From assembly GCA_965229605.1 (NCBI GenBank), contig OZ245892.1:434001-498000 (forward strand): DNA of 64,000 bases. Direction: 5' to 3'. Under the pieces are notes generated by a model. It worked only from the letters and a program-made list of their open reading frames with translations. It was not told the DNA's origin and ran no database searches. The stretch is from G965229605 sp965229605 (GTDB lineage Bacteria; Pseudomonadota; Alphaproteobacteria; CBDDJK01). The translations under genes and the position numbers were made by a program. Shown here piece by piece: positions 49,164 to 57,604 of this stretch. The stretch's first letter is position 1. Each line of letters starts with the position of its first letter.

Positions 49164-49991
49164 GTGATTCTATCTGCTTCAACCTCACCTGTAAAACAGG
49201 CGGTGATTCCGGTTGCCGGGCGTGGCACCCGCTTTTTGCCTTTTACCCGTTCTGTGCCCAAAGAGCTTTTGCCAATCGCGGCGCGGCCCTTGCTTGATTA
49301 TGCGCTCGAAGAAGCGCGGCTGGCAGGGATTGAGCGTCTGGTTCTGGTCACCGCCAAAGGCAAGGATGCCTTGCTGGATTATTGTGATGATGATTCGGTT
49401 GCAAAGGATCTGGATATTGCTTTTGTGCGCCAGAATCAGCCCCTCGGCCTGGGTCATGCGGTTTTATGCGGCGGGGCTTTTCTGGACCAGACCGCTCCTT
49501 TTGCCGTGATCCTGCCCGATGATCTGATCTTGCCAGAAGAAGGACAGGACCCGCAAATCCCCGGCTGTCTTCAGCAGATGTGCGAAGCCTGGAAAACCCG
49601 GGTTGCTCAACAAGAAAACAACGGGGCCAGTCTATTAGCGATTATGTCGGTGCCGGATGATCAGGTCTCGCGCTTTGGGATCATTGACACCAACAATCCT
49701 GATGCAACAATGCCTGAAATTCGCGGGCTGGTTGAAAAACCGCCGCTTCGTGAAAAACCGTCAAATCTGGCTGTGATCGGACGCTATATTCTCTCGCCCG
49801 CTGTCCTGTCTGCCTTGAAGCAGACCCGGCCCGGGGCTTTGGGGGAAATTCAGCTGACCGATGCCATTGCCGCCACTATCGGACAAAATTCTGTCTATGG
49901 CTTCCGCTTCCGGGGCCGACGATATGATTGTGGAAACCCCAAGGGCTGGTTGCAAGCCAACCAGACCGTTGCAGACTATAGCGCAGCCTGA
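49164..49991 (+). CDS. galU: UTP-glucose-1-phosphate uridylyltransferase
   Basis: GalU makes UDP-glucose from UTP and glucose-1-phosphate for cell-envelope sugars. The 275-residue protein has the nucleotidyltransferase signature PVAGRGTRFLPFTRSVPKELLPI, RLVLVTAKGKDALLDYCD, the metal/active-site FAVILPDDLIL, GLVEKP, IGRYILSP and GEIQLTDAIA, ending with FRGRRYDCGNPKGWLQAN. It begins with GTG 49164. The product could feed the epimerase at 9167 after oxidation to UDP-glucuronate. The TGA region contains CCTGACCCTA, a partial match to the dispersed motif. Confidence 0.95.
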   Translation: MILSASTSPVKQAVIPVAGRGTRFLPFTRSVPKELLPIAARPLLDYALEEARLAGIERLVLVTAKGKDALLDYCDDDSVAKDLDIAFVRQNQPLGLGHAVLCGGAFLDQTAPFAVILPDDLILPEEGQDPQIPGCLQQMCEAWKTRVAQQENNGASLLAIMSVPDDQVSRFGIIDTNNPDATMPEIRGLVEKPPLREKPSNLAVIGRYILSPAVLSALKQTRPGALGEIQLTDAIAATIGQNSVYGFRFRGRRYDCGNPKGWLQANQTVADYSAA

Positions 49992-50028
49992 CCCTAGCTC
50001 TATAAACACAATCATCAGGACAAATAAT

Positions 50029-51192
50029 ATGACAGATAATTTAATGAATACCTATGCGCGGGCTGATATGGCCCTTGTGCGGGGCGAAGGTGCCATCCTT
50101 TGGGATGAGGATGACAAGGACTATCTTGATTTTTCCTCCGGCATTGCGGTGACGCTTCTCGGTCATAACCACCCGCATCTTGTTGAAACCCTATGCAATG
50201 CGGCAAAAAGCCCTTGGCACGTCAGCAATGTCGTCCATATCCGCGATCAGGAAAGGCTGGCCACCCGGCTTTGCGCGGTTGGCTTTGGCGACAAGGTCTT
50301 TTTTGGCAATAGCGGAGCCGAGGCTCTGGAAGGCAGTTTTAAACTGGCCAGACGCTATCATTTCATAAAGGGCAATCCGCAAAAATGGCGGATCATCACC
50401 ATCACCGGGGCCTTTCATGGCCGGACTCTGGCCGCACTGGCAGCCGCTGGCAATGAAAAATATCTTGAAGGCTGCGGCCCGGCTGTCCCCGGCTTTGATC
50501 AGGTGGCGCATGGCAATCTCAACCAGTTGCGCACTGCAATCACCGAGGAAACGGCGGCTATTCTGATTGAACCCGTGCAAGGCGAAGGCGGGGTCAAGGT
50601 CGCTGATACCTCTTATCTACAGGCCATCCGTGATGTCGCTGATGAATTTGGTCTGTTGGTCATTTATGATGAAGTGCAATGCGGTAACGGGCGCACCGGC
50701 ACCTATTGGGCGCATCAGCATGACGGGGTGGCCCCGGATATTCTGGCCTCGGCAAAGGGGCTTGGCGGCGGCTTCCCGGTTGGCTGTATTATAGCCCCGG
50801 ATGATATCGCTGAAGCTTTTTCACCGGGCGTTCACGGCACAACATTTGGCGGCAATCCGCTTGCCATGGCGGTTGGCAATGCGGTGCTGGATGTCGTGCT
50901 TGCCCCGGGCTTTTTAGATAATGTGCAGTCAATCAGTGACTATCTTGATAAAAAACTCCATGGCCTGCTCCATGCTTTCCCGAAGAAAATTTCAGGCTTG
51001 CGGGGGCGCGGGCTTTTGCGTGGCATTCAGTTTCACCCTGATATTGATGCGCGGGCCCTTGTCGGAGACTTGCGCAAGGACGGTTTATTGACCGTCGGGG
51101 CCAGCGATAATGTCATTCGCCTGATCCCGCCCCTGATCATCACGCAAAAAGAGATTGATCAGGCCGTGGATATCCTGCGCCTGCATCTATAG
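50029..51192 (+). CDS. argD: Acetylornithine/succinyldiaminopimelate aminotransferase ArgD-like
   Basis: This 387-residue class III PLP aminotransferase should convert N-acetylglutamate semialdehyde to N-acetylornithine in arginine synthesis, with related activity in lysine synthesis. Visible motifs are YLDFSSGIAVTLLGHNHPHL, FFGNSGAEALEGSFKLAR, GAFHGRTLAALAA, EPVQGEGGVKVAD, VIYDEVQCGNGRTG, and the PLP lysine in ASAKGLGGGFPVG. ATG 50029, after AGGA, removes a 56-codon upstream extension that overlaps galU. argF, often next in alphaproteobacteria, is absent. Specificity between ArgD and other class III transaminases is inferred. Confidence 0.9.
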   Translation: MTDNLMNTYARADMALVRGEGAILWDEDDKDYLDFSSGIAVTLLGHNHPHLVETLCNAAKSPWHVSNVVHIRDQERLATRLCAVGFGDKVFFGNSGAEALEGSFKLARRYHFIKGNPQKWRIITITGAFHGRTLAALAAAGNEKYLEGCGPAVPGFDQVAHGNLNQLRTAITEETAAILIEPVQGEGGVKVADTSYLQAIRDVADEFGLLVIYDEVQCGNGRTGTYWAHQHDGVAPDILASAKGLGGGFPVGCIIAPDDIAEAFSPGVHGTTFGGNPLAMAVGNAVLDVVLAPGFLDNVQSISDYLDKKLHGLLHAFPKKISGLRGRGLLRGIQFHPDIDARALVGDLRKDGLLTVGASDNVIRLIPPLIITQKEIDQAVDILRLHL

Positions 51193-51208
51193 TTTCGCGC
51201 ATAAAGAT

Positions 51209-51246
51209 ACTGAGCGAAGCCCCGTTAAAATTACACTGAGCGAAGC
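51209..51246 (+). repeat. Duplicated ACTGAGCGAAGC downstream of argD
   Basis: ACTGAGCGAAGC occurs at 51209-51220 and 51235-51246, a 26-bp period. The second copy is followed by GAAGGGTTTTTT, which could act with the preceding sequence as a weak terminator for argD, although no strong stem is evident. Confidence 0.7.
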
Positions 51247-51292
51247 GAAGGGTTTTTTAACGCATAAAAGACGGACTTTTTTATGAAGTCAT

Positions 51293-51556
51293 TTACATCC
51301 CAAGGGCGGCGAGGTAGGTCTCAAGGATTTCTTCCTCCATCCGCCGCTTGGTCGGGTCCTTGCGGCGCAGGCTGATCACCTTGCGCAAAATCTTGACATC
51401 ATAGCCTTCCGATTTAGCCTCGGCATAGATTTCATTAATATCCTCCATCAAGGTGCTTTTTTCTTCCTCCAGCCGCTCAATCCGGGCAACCAGCGTGGAC
51501 AGCCGGTTTTGCGGCTCAGAAATATCAGCAGACGGGATCATATCGGGTTCACTCAT
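51293..51556 (-). CDS. gapR: GapR-type nucleoid-associated protein (DUF2312)
   Basis: This 87-residue protein ends with the DUF2312 body RLSTLVARIERLEEEKSTLM, DINEIYAEAKSEGYDVKILR and RKDPTKRRMEEEILETYLAALG. In Caulobacter GapR is an essential, AT-rich-DNA-binding tetramer that tracks overtwisted DNA ahead of polymerases and stimulates gyrase and topoisomerase IV. ATG 51556 follows GGAGAATTTG. The N-terminal 18 residues are variable. The MITE-like element lies 23 bp upstream and may affect its promoter. Confidence 0.93.
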   Translation of the reverse strand: MSEPDMIPSADISEPQNRLSTLVARIERLEEEKSTLMEDINEIYAEAKSEGYDVKILRKVISLRRKDPTKRRMEEEILETYLAALGM

Positions 51557-51579
51557 CAAATTCTCCAGATAAAAAGGTT

Positions 51580-51851
51580 AGGGTCAGGACTCATAAAATT
51601 CATCTATTCTGTTGGTCAAGAAAGGTAAAGATACAATGAAAACAAGCGAAAGCATAGTATTAGCTACGGTGAGCTTGTTTGAAGCCGTAGATTTGCCTTT
51701 ATTGACCAACCTTGTAAAGGCGCGGCAAATTTTTGTATCTGAACTTTCAAACCGCTTGCAATTAGCGATGCTAGTTGCTGCGCGCTTTTCAAGCCCATCT
51801 ATCAAAAATTTGACACGCGCAGAATGGATGAATCTTATGGGTCCTGACCCT
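51580..51851. mobile_element. 272-bp MITE-like element with 32-bp terminal inverted repeats
   Basis: The left end (51580-51611) and the inverted right end (51820-51851) match at 29 of 32 positions; both begin AGGGTCAGGAC. GTTA flanks the left and GTTAA the inverted right side, so an extended repeat or a TA-type target site is possible. No transposase is encoded. Two overlapping opposite open frames of 73-82 codons lie inside, one of them running through the right terminus; neither shows a recognisable domain, and I do not call them genes. The right tip touches the stop of the M48 peptidase gene. Single copies of the tip recur elsewhere in the window. Confidence 0.8.
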
Positions 51852-53306
51852 TTAACGTAGCGTCTTCACATAGTCTTCAGGCAAAGGCGCGCCCGGGTCA
51901 AGACGATTTAATATCAAAAAGCGGCGCAGGGCCTCTTCGGGGTCACGCCGGTTAAAGGGGGCAGCCAGTTCGCCCGGCGTATCCCCGGACTGCACACGGC
52001 GGATAAACAGCTGGCCTGGACGGGTTCCAAAGAAAGAAGCCGCATAGCCTCCCAGACCTGCGGGCTGGACCGGGTCGGCTTTTTTACGAATCCCGGCAAG
52101 CAGCTGATTAAAAACCTGTGCATAATCCCGCCCAATGATTTCATCACTTCCGGGCTGGTAAAATAAAGCCACCTGCACAAAGCGATCCTCTTCCAGCTGC
52201 CTTCCTGGCAAGCGCAAAACCGCCACCAAACCTTCCCGGTCCTTGATCCGCACCTGGCCTTGCGCCAGATCAACCCCTCTGAAAATGCGGGTTTGCGGGG
52301 CAAGGACCTCTTGTTCTCCCAGCCATTCCGTCAACAAAAACTGGGCGGCTGATTGCGGCAGGGCTTCAACAATGCCAAGCGTCATTCTGGCACCGGTGCG
52401 ATCAAGGGCCGAAACCGCTGAACCAACCTCATCAATCGCAAAGCCGGGCGGCAGGCGAAAGTCGATATCTTCATCAAGCGGGATAATATCGCTTTGCACA
52501 GAAGGCCGCAGATTTCTGGGCAGGGGGTCTTGCTCTGACGGGCCGTAAGTCATGCGGTCCAGCGCACGCAAAAAGACAGACCGATTGAAAAAACCCCCAC
52601 TTGTGCCAGCCAGCCCGGATTCCTGCAAGGCGAGATCGACTTGTTCGGACGTGCGGGGCGGGGTGCGCAAATAGAAAGCCTGCGGGTGATTTTTTTCAAG
52701 ATAATCAACAAAGGTTCCGGCAGCTTCCGGGGCATAGCCTGCCTTTGAGACATAGCGCATGGCCAGCAAATCTGCGACAATCGCCTGATCTTCGCTATAG
52801 GTGACATTTGTGCGCCCGCCGTTTGACAGGGCGGCAAAATACATTTGCGCCCATTCATAGCTGTTGCGGGCATTGATATGGCCGATTTCATGGGCGATGA
52901 CGCTGGCAAGCTCGGCCTCGTCCTCCAGAAGCACCAACAGCCCGCGGGTGAGGCCGATTGTACCATCGGGCAGTGAAAAACTGTCAATAATCGGCGTATC
53001 AAGCAGGATAAAGCGATAGCTATAGGTCTGAAATTCTGCATAGGCCGCAATGTTGGTCCCGACCTCGGAGACATAGGCATTCAGGGCCGGGTCGGTATAA
53101 AGCCCGCCATATTGCTGGATAAAATAGCCCGACAGCGCGGTGCCAAGCAGGATATCCTGTTCCGGGTCCACCGGGTCGGTGATGATTTGGCTATTATTGG
53201 CAGAAAAGCGGTCTGACAGATTACCGACACATCCGATCAGTAGGCCTCCCAGCAGGATCACCATGACAAGAAGGGAAAACCGGGGCTGGATGGCTTTTCT
53301 ATTCAT
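51852..53306 (-). CDS. M48 family metallopeptidase lipoprotein (BepA-like)
   Basis: This protein of about 484 residues starts at ATG 53306, which overlaps the stop of the purine phosphorylase gene. A lipoprotein signal ends at Cys26 (LLIGC). The zinc motif HEIGH is at residues 139-143, and the third ligand is probably the Glu in the YSEDQAIVADLLAM helix. C-terminal sequence FIRRVQSGDTPGELAAPF resembles a LysM-like or TPR-adjacent domain seen in YfgC/BepA relatives, which help assemble or clear outer-membrane proteins. The stop codon at 51852-51854 abuts the MITE-like element. Confidence 0.9.
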   Translation of the reverse strand: MNRKAIQPRFSLLVMVILLGGLLIGCVGNLSDRFSANNSQIITDPVDPEQDILLGTALSGYFIQQYGGLYTDPALNAYVSEVGTNIAAYAEFQTYSYRFILLDTPIIDSFSLPDGTIGLTRGLLVLLEDEAELASVIAHEIGHINARNSYEWAQMYFAALSNGGRTNVTYSEDQAIVADLLAMRYVSKAGYAPEAAGTFVDYLEKNHPQAFYLRTPPRTSEQVDLALQESGLAGTSGGFFNRSVFLRALDRMTYGPSEQDPLPRNLRPSVQSDIIPLDEDIDFRLPPGFAIDEVGSAVSALDRTGARMTLGIVEALPQSAAQFLLTEWLGEQEVLAPQTRIFRGVDLAQGQVRIKDREGLVAVLRLPGRQLEEDRFVQVALFYQPGSDEIIGRDYAQVFNQLLAGIRKKADPVQPAGLGGYAASFFGTRPGQLFIRRVQSGDTPGELAAPFNRRDPEEALRRFLILNRLDPGAPLPEDYVKTLR

Positions 53307-54111
53307 CACGGATAAATTCCTGTAAAAGAGTGGCAAATTCTGTTGCACTTTTCTTGCTGATGTCTGTGATTTCCTGATGAGACGGCGATGAGCCTTCAAT
53401 TCCGGCTGCCATATTGGTGATGATTGACAAGGCAGCGCAGCGCATTTCCAGCCGTCTTGCGATAATCACTTCAGGGGCCGTTGACATGCCGACCAACGTT
53501 GCCCCCATCATCCGGGCCATGCGAATTTCAGCCGGGGTTTCAAAGCTTGGGCCCAGAAACCAGGCATAGATTCCTTCACAAAGATCAATATTTTTGCGCT
53601 GCGCGGCGGCTTTGAAGCGTAGCCGCAATGCAGGGTCATAGGCATCGGTCATAGAGACAAAATTTTCTGCCCCGCCCTTCATCCCGACAAGCGGGTTGCA
53701 GCCCGCAAGATTGATATGATCGCTGATCAGGGCCATCTGTCCAGGCCGCAGTTTTTCATCCAGCGACCCTGCCGCATTGGTCAGAATCAATCGTTCAATC
53801 CCGGCCTCTTTTAAGGCCCTCAGTGCTGGCTCCATCACGCCCGGATTGCCGCTTTCATAGGGGTGCGCACGTCCTGCCAGAATCAACAACCGCACCCCTT
53901 CAAGCTGACAAAGTAAAAGACAGCCCGGATGCCCGGATATCGTCACCGCAGGAAAGCCCGGCAGGTCTGCATAGGGAATGATATCGTCAATCGCCAGATT
54001 ATCTATCAGGCTTCCTGATCCCACACTTTGAGATAAGGGGGGCTTTGTAATTTCAATGCTTTGTGCCGACCCAAGCACAATCGCTGTTTTTGCTCCATAA
54101 TTTTGTAACAT
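53299..54111 (-). CDS. punA: Purine nucleoside phosphorylase, trimeric PNP family
   Basis: The 270-residue enzyme splits purine nucleosides with phosphate. It has KTAIVLGSAQS near the start, LAGRAHPYE, LILTNAAGSL (family motif), LISDHINLAG, YAWFLGPSFETPAEIR and GMSTAPEVIIARR, ending with ITNMAAGIEG. The Tyr/Phe and Glu residues for base binding are in place. The glycine-serine phosphate loop is written GSAQS rather than the usual GSG. It is the first of three minus-strand genes and is coupled to the M48 gene by an 8-bp overlap. Confidence 0.92.
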   Translation of the reverse strand: MLQNYGAKTAIVLGSAQSIEITKPPLSQSVGSGSLIDNLAIDDIIPYADLPGFPAVTISGHPGCLLLCQLEGVRLLILAGRAHPYESGNPGVMEPALRALKEAGIERLILTNAAGSLDEKLRPGQMALISDHINLAGCNPLVGMKGGAENFVSMTDAYDPALRLRFKAAAQRKNIDLCEGIYAWFLGPSFETPAEIRMARMMGATLVGMSTAPEVIIARRLEMRCAALSIITNMAAGIEGSSPSHQEITDISKKSATEFATLLQEFIRDE

Positions 54112-54234
54112 CAGATCATTCGGGCTTTCTTCTATAATCCATAACCGTGCAAGAGACGCGATTATTTTGTGGCAAAATCCTTATAAAACAGGATATATAC
54201 GAACTGCACGAAAAATCTGTCACCGGACCCCTTA

Positions 54235-55974
54235 ATGCAAAAGAAAATACGTTTGATATCGGCTTTCCGATTTACAGGTGATGCCTTTAAACCGTGGGCA
54301 TTGCGGCTATGTGCTTTTCTGTTCTGTTTTCTTTTTCTATCCCCTGCTCTCGCCCAGAATCAGGTGCCGATTGGTGCGCTGGGCGATGTTGAGCGAAAAT
54401 TGACCGATGCGGAACGGGCGATTGAGGCAGAAACCGAAAAACTGACACGAATTGTTACTGATTCAGACACGGCAAAGCGTAAATTGCTGGTGCTGGCGGC
54501 ACAGCTCAACCGCCTGTCCGGGCTGGAAGCCAGCATGAAGCAACAGGCTGAATCGCGCAAAACCGAACTGCAATGGATTGAAACCCGCCGCCAAAGCATA
54601 AAAGATGATTATCTGACAACCTATGTCCGCCATCGCAATCTGGTTGAAATTGATTGTCCGGCAAGCCGCCATGCCTTGCAGCGCGCCTATCAGGACAGGG
54701 CGCAGGCCCGCTTTGATTATTATACCGTGCATCTTGCGCAAGAACGGCTGGTTGAGGTTGAAGCCACCCGCCGCTGCGGTTTTGCCTCCCAAAGCAGCTG
54801 CCAGCAGTCCTTGTCGCAAGACCTTTTGAGTAAAGCCATTGATGAGGCTTCTGCCACTTTTTTAACCCGCGAAAGTGATCATCTGACTGCAAGTAATATA
54901 AAAGCCGTTGTCCGTTTGCCAGACTATAGCGACCCGGTCTATGCCAACGGGCAAATGACCATGCGTTTGCGCGCCCGGGTGCGGGCAGAGCCGCCGGGTG
55001 ATTATCTTGCTCTTTTAAACCAGCAGGCGAAAGATTCCATGGCCAACAGCAGCGCGGCGCAATGTCCGCGCCCGGAACCGGTACAAGCGGTTGCGCCCGG
55101 AAAGCCGGGGGATAGCTTCAAGGACTGTGCAGATTGCCCGCTCATGGTGGTGATCGAAGGCGGCAGTTTTCAAATGGGGGCGCGGGCCGATGAATCCAGA
55201 TGGTTTATCCGCACCGGGGCAAAGCCCGAATGGGCAGACTGGGAACGGCCTCAACATTCAGTCGACATTGACTATAATTTTGGCTTGATGAAAACAGAAG
55301 TCTCCAATCGACTGTATCGCCTGTTTATTCGTGATACCGGCTATGCCTCAGGGGGGGGATGTTCGGTCTATCGGGACAAGGGATGGGCTGTCGAGCCTCA
55401 ACGCAGCTGGCGCAACCCCGGCCATGATCCCGATGATTCTTTGCCTGTGGCCTGTGTAAGCTGGGTTGATGCCAATGCCTTTATTGACTGGCTGAATAAC
55501 AAGACCGGGCTGGATGGCCCCTATGCCTATCGTTTGCCAAGCGAGGCCGAATGGGAATATGCCGCACGGGCCAACACAGCCACGATCCGGTTTTGGGGCG
55601 ACGATTTGCAAAATGATCAGGCCTGCGCCTATGCCAATGTCGCAGACCGCCAATATTGGTCGCTGTCTTTTGATTGCCGGGATGGCTCCCGCTTTTTGGC
55701 TGCGGTCGGGCAGAAAGACCCCAATTCCTTTGGCTTGCATGATATGCTGGGCAATGTCTGGGAATGGGTTGCCGATTGTGCCAATTCTGGTTATCGTAAT
55801 GCACCGGGCGATGGTCGCGCCTGGTTGACGGGGCAATGTCAGTCGCGTGTCATGCGCGGCGGGTCATGGTATGATGCCCCGCGTGTCATACGTTCCGCAA
55901 ACCGGACCTGGCAAAAAGCGCGCACGCGCTCTGCGCTGGTCGGTTTCCGGGTTGCCCGCACTTTACCGCGCTAG
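54235..55974 (+). CDS. Exported formylglycine-generating-enzyme-like (SUMF1) protein
   Basis: This 579-residue protein has a long signal peptide (ending SPALAQ near residue 40), a coiled-coil-rich region (60-190, including LTDAERAIEAETEKLTRI) and a C-terminal FGE/SUMF1 domain (about 295-577): MVVIEGGSFQMGA, YRLPSEAEWEYAARA, LHDMLGNVWEWVADC and VMRGGSWYDAPRVIRSANR. Catalytic FGEs activate sulfatases; many bacterial members instead act as C-type-lectin-like or protein-modifying factors. No sulfatase gene is nearby. The paired active-site cysteines of true FGEs are not evident. A secreted structural or ligand-binding role is therefore more likely. Confidence 0.85.
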   Translation: MQKKIRLISAFRFTGDAFKPWALRLCAFLFCFLFLSPALAQNQVPIGALGDVERKLTDAERAIEAETEKLTRIVTDSDTAKRKLLVLAAQLNRLSGLEASMKQQAESRKTELQWIETRRQSIKDDYLTTYVRHRNLVEIDCPASRHALQRAYQDRAQARFDYYTVHLAQERLVEVEATRRCGFASQSSCQQSLSQDLLSKAIDEASATFLTRESDHLTASNIKAVVRLPDYSDPVYANGQMTMRLRARVRAEPPGDYLALLNQQAKDSMANSSAAQCPRPEPVQAVAPGKPGDSFKDCADCPLMVVIEGGSFQMGARADESRWFIRTGAKPEWADWERPQHSVDIDYNFGLMKTEVSNRLYRLFIRDTGYASGGGCSVYRDKGWAVEPQRSWRNPGHDPDDSLPVACVSWVDANAFIDWLNNKTGLDGPYAYRLPSEAEWEYAARANTATIRFWGDDLQNDQACAYANVADRQYWSLSFDCRDGSRFLAAVGQKDPNSFGLHDMLGNVWEWVADCANSGYRNAPGDGRAWLTGQCQSRVMRGGSWYDAPRVIRSANRTWQKARTRSALVGFRVARTLPR

Positions 55975-56028
55975 TTATGGGCTGGGTTAATTATGGGGCG
56001 CACTCGTTATTTGTGAAAGGATCAAGAG

Positions 56029-56628
56029 ATGTCACAGGATACAAAATCACGACGGACGATCATACAGTCTGTTTATCGTCATCTATGGCCCAAAATTCTG
56101 GGAGCCAGGATGCTGGGGGTTGGTATGCTGGCCTTTTGCCTGCATATCTTCGCACCGGCTCCGGCTTATTCGGTTGATTTAAGCGAATATCTGCGCCTTG
56201 AAGTGATGAGCAAAACTCTGGTGCGCCGGGTGCAGGAAGCCGGAGACGAAGACCCGGACTGGGACAATCTGATTCTCCCGCAATATCGGGAATTTCGCCA
56301 AATCATGCTTCAATTCATGATTGATTCGCTGGATGAATTGCATGCTCCTGGACGCCAGGCCGCTATGGCACCGCCAGATTATATGGAAAAATATATCGAC
56401 TGGGAAAAACTTGGCCCCAGCAAGGCTCCGGTTGATTTTGCGCAGGTGCCTCTGCCCTGGTTCAATTTGCAGGCGGACTATATCAGAAAAGCCATTAAGG
56501 TCGCAGACCGGACGTTGAGTGCCGAAGAAATCGATAAAGAACAGGCTCTTGCTGTGTTTGAGACTCTAAAAGCTTCTATTCTGGCCTGGCCGCGTCCGCC
56601 TATTGTGATTGGCGGCGGGTCTTCATAG
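56029..56628 (+). CDS. Exported protein of unknown function
   Basis: This 199-residue protein has a signal peptide (LGVGMLAFCLHIFAPAPAYS, cleavage near residue 48) and a helical mature part (LDELHAPGRQAAMAPPDYME, WFNLQADYIRKAIKVADRTL) ending in a Gly/Ser tail. I recognise no domain. It follows the SUMF1-like gene by 54 bp in the same direction and precedes fliE, so it may belong with either. Its TAG stop (56626-56628) lies inside the dispersed palindrome. Confidence 0.75.
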   Translation: MSQDTKSRRTIIQSVYRHLWPKILGARMLGVGMLAFCLHIFAPAPAYSVDLSEYLRLEVMSKTLVRRVQEAGDEDPDWDNLILPQYREFRQIMLQFMIDSLDELHAPGRQAAMAPPDYMEKYIDWEKLGPSKAPVDFAQVPLPWFNLQADYIRKAIKVADRTLSAEEIDKEQALAVFETLKASILAWPRPPIVIGGGSS

Positions 56629-56640
56629 GGTCCTGACCCT
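56627..56640. repeat. Dispersed motif AGGGTCCTGACCCT, copy 4, overlapping a stop codon
   Basis: The palindrome begins with the last two bases of the TAG of the exported orphan and is followed by AAAT, exactly as at 5610. The location right at a stop codon, and the absence of longer similarity, is like that of the element tip next to the M48 stop. Confidence 0.7.
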
Positions 56641-56766
56641 AAATTTTTCCCCTCATCAAAAACTTTCAATTTAGATGTTGATTCCATTAAGAGAATCACG
56701 GCAATCATAAATCCAAGCATATTATTTGCATCCTGCTATCTGGATGACCTGTCGCGGTGATTACCG

Positions 56767-56799
56767 TTTCGTCTAAAGACACTCTTTTCGTCTGAAGAC
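56767..56799. repeat. 14-bp direct repeat in the fliE leader
   Basis: TTTCGTCTAAAGAC (56767-56780) recurs as TTTCGTCTGAAGAC (56786-56799), a 19-bp period. A third, shorter GTCTAAA follows at 56806. The repeats lie 27 bp before fliE and could be a regulator site or another short duplication. Confidence 0.65.
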
Positions 56800-56825
56800 C
56801 ATAATGTCTAAAAAAGGACTTTGTG

Positions 56826-57266
56826 ATGAGTGACGTTTTTCCTCTTGAAGCGATTGCGGCCTATCGGCGTGCTGCCATGACCTCCATGAACAGCCAGGGC
56901 ATCTATCGCCAGGCACAATCCCAGATGCGCACCATCGGTATGGAACAACAACAAGGCGGCCCGCAGCCTCCGCCCCACGGGATCAATGGTGCAATCCCGC
57001 AGCCCGGGCCACAAAAAGCCTTTTATAGCGAAGACAGGGATGGACCAACCAACTCTTTTTCCGACCTGATCAAAGGCGGCGTTGAATCGGTGATAGAATC
57101 CAACCGCCATGCCGAATATATCAGTATGCAGGCGATTGCCGGACGCGCCGATGTGACCGAAGTCGTCACCGCCATTGCCCATGCCCAGGAAACATTGAGC
57201 ACGCTTGTCACGGTCCGGGACCGCATGATTTCAGCCTATCAGGAAATCCTGCGGATGCCGATCTAA
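56826..57266 (+). CDS. fliE: Flagellar hook-basal body protein FliE
   Basis: FliE links the MS ring to the rod and is the first rod protein exported. The 146-residue protein has the conserved C-terminal body: FSDLIKGGVESVIESNRHAE, QAIAGRADVTEVVTAIAHAQ and VRDRMISAYQEILRMPI. Between residues about 40 and 72 it carries a Gln/Pro-rich insert (QQQGGPQPPPHG... PQPGPQK), making it longer than the usual 100-110 residues. ATG 56826 follows a weak AGGA. flgB and flgC, often directly upstream, are absent; fliQ follows at 43 bp. Confidence 0.9.
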   Translation: MSDVFPLEAIAAYRRAAMTSMNSQGIYRQAQSQMRTIGMEQQQGGPQPPPHGINGAIPQPGPQKAFYSEDRDGPTNSFSDLIKGGVESVIESNRHAEYISMQAIAGRADVTEVVTAIAHAQETLSTLVTVRDRMISAYQEILRMPI

Positions 57267-57309
57267 TCGACCTGAATCTTTTATTCTTACACACGAAAGA
57301 CCCGAGCCT

Positions 57310-57582
57310 ATGACCGGATTGCAAGCCCTGGATGTCGCCCGAGAGGCCGTCTATACCATGCTGCTGGTCGCCTTGCCGATGATGGCTGTTTCGATGATTG
57401 TCGGGCTGACCGTCGCCGTCTTTCAGGCACTGACCCAAATTCAGGAAACCACCTTGACCTTTGTCCCGAAAATCATCGTGCTATTCGGCTCGCTGGTGGT
57501 CTTTTTGCCGTTCATGGTCGATCAGCTTGGCACCTTGATGAGCAGTATTGCCGATAAAATTGTCGCGATTGGCGGCCCTTAA
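57310..57582 (+). CDS. fliQ: Flagellar export apparatus protein FliQ
   Basis: FliQ is a two-helix core subunit of the flagellar type III export channel, wrapped around FliP/FliR. The 90-residue protein has ALDVAREAVYTMLLVALPMM, the charged turn QALTQIQETTLTFVPKI (the family hallmark) and a second helix IIVLFGSLVVFLPFMVDQL. It forms a two-gene unit with fliE, whereas fliR and flhB are not adjacent. Convergent with the next gene with a 22-bp gap; GTTCGATAA and TTATCCGAAC in the gap could pair imperfectly as a shared terminator. Confidence 0.96.
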   Translation: MTGLQALDVAREAVYTMLLVALPMMAVSMIVGLTVAVFQALTQIQETTLTFVPKIIVLFGSLVVFLPFMVDQLGTLMSSIADKIVAIGGP

Positions 57583-57604
57583 CGTTCGATAAAAACTGTT
57601 TCTA

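Noticed and set aside
49861..50028. Upstream extension of argD overlapping galU
   Set aside because: It lies antiparallel in frame to the GalU C-terminus and has no aminotransferase similarity; AGGA and ATG 50029 fit the family N-terminus.
51612..51860. Open frame of 82 codons inside the inverted-repeat element
   Set aside because: It runs through the terminal repeat into the peptidase stop, overlaps another frame on the other strand and shows no domain. I describe it with the element only.
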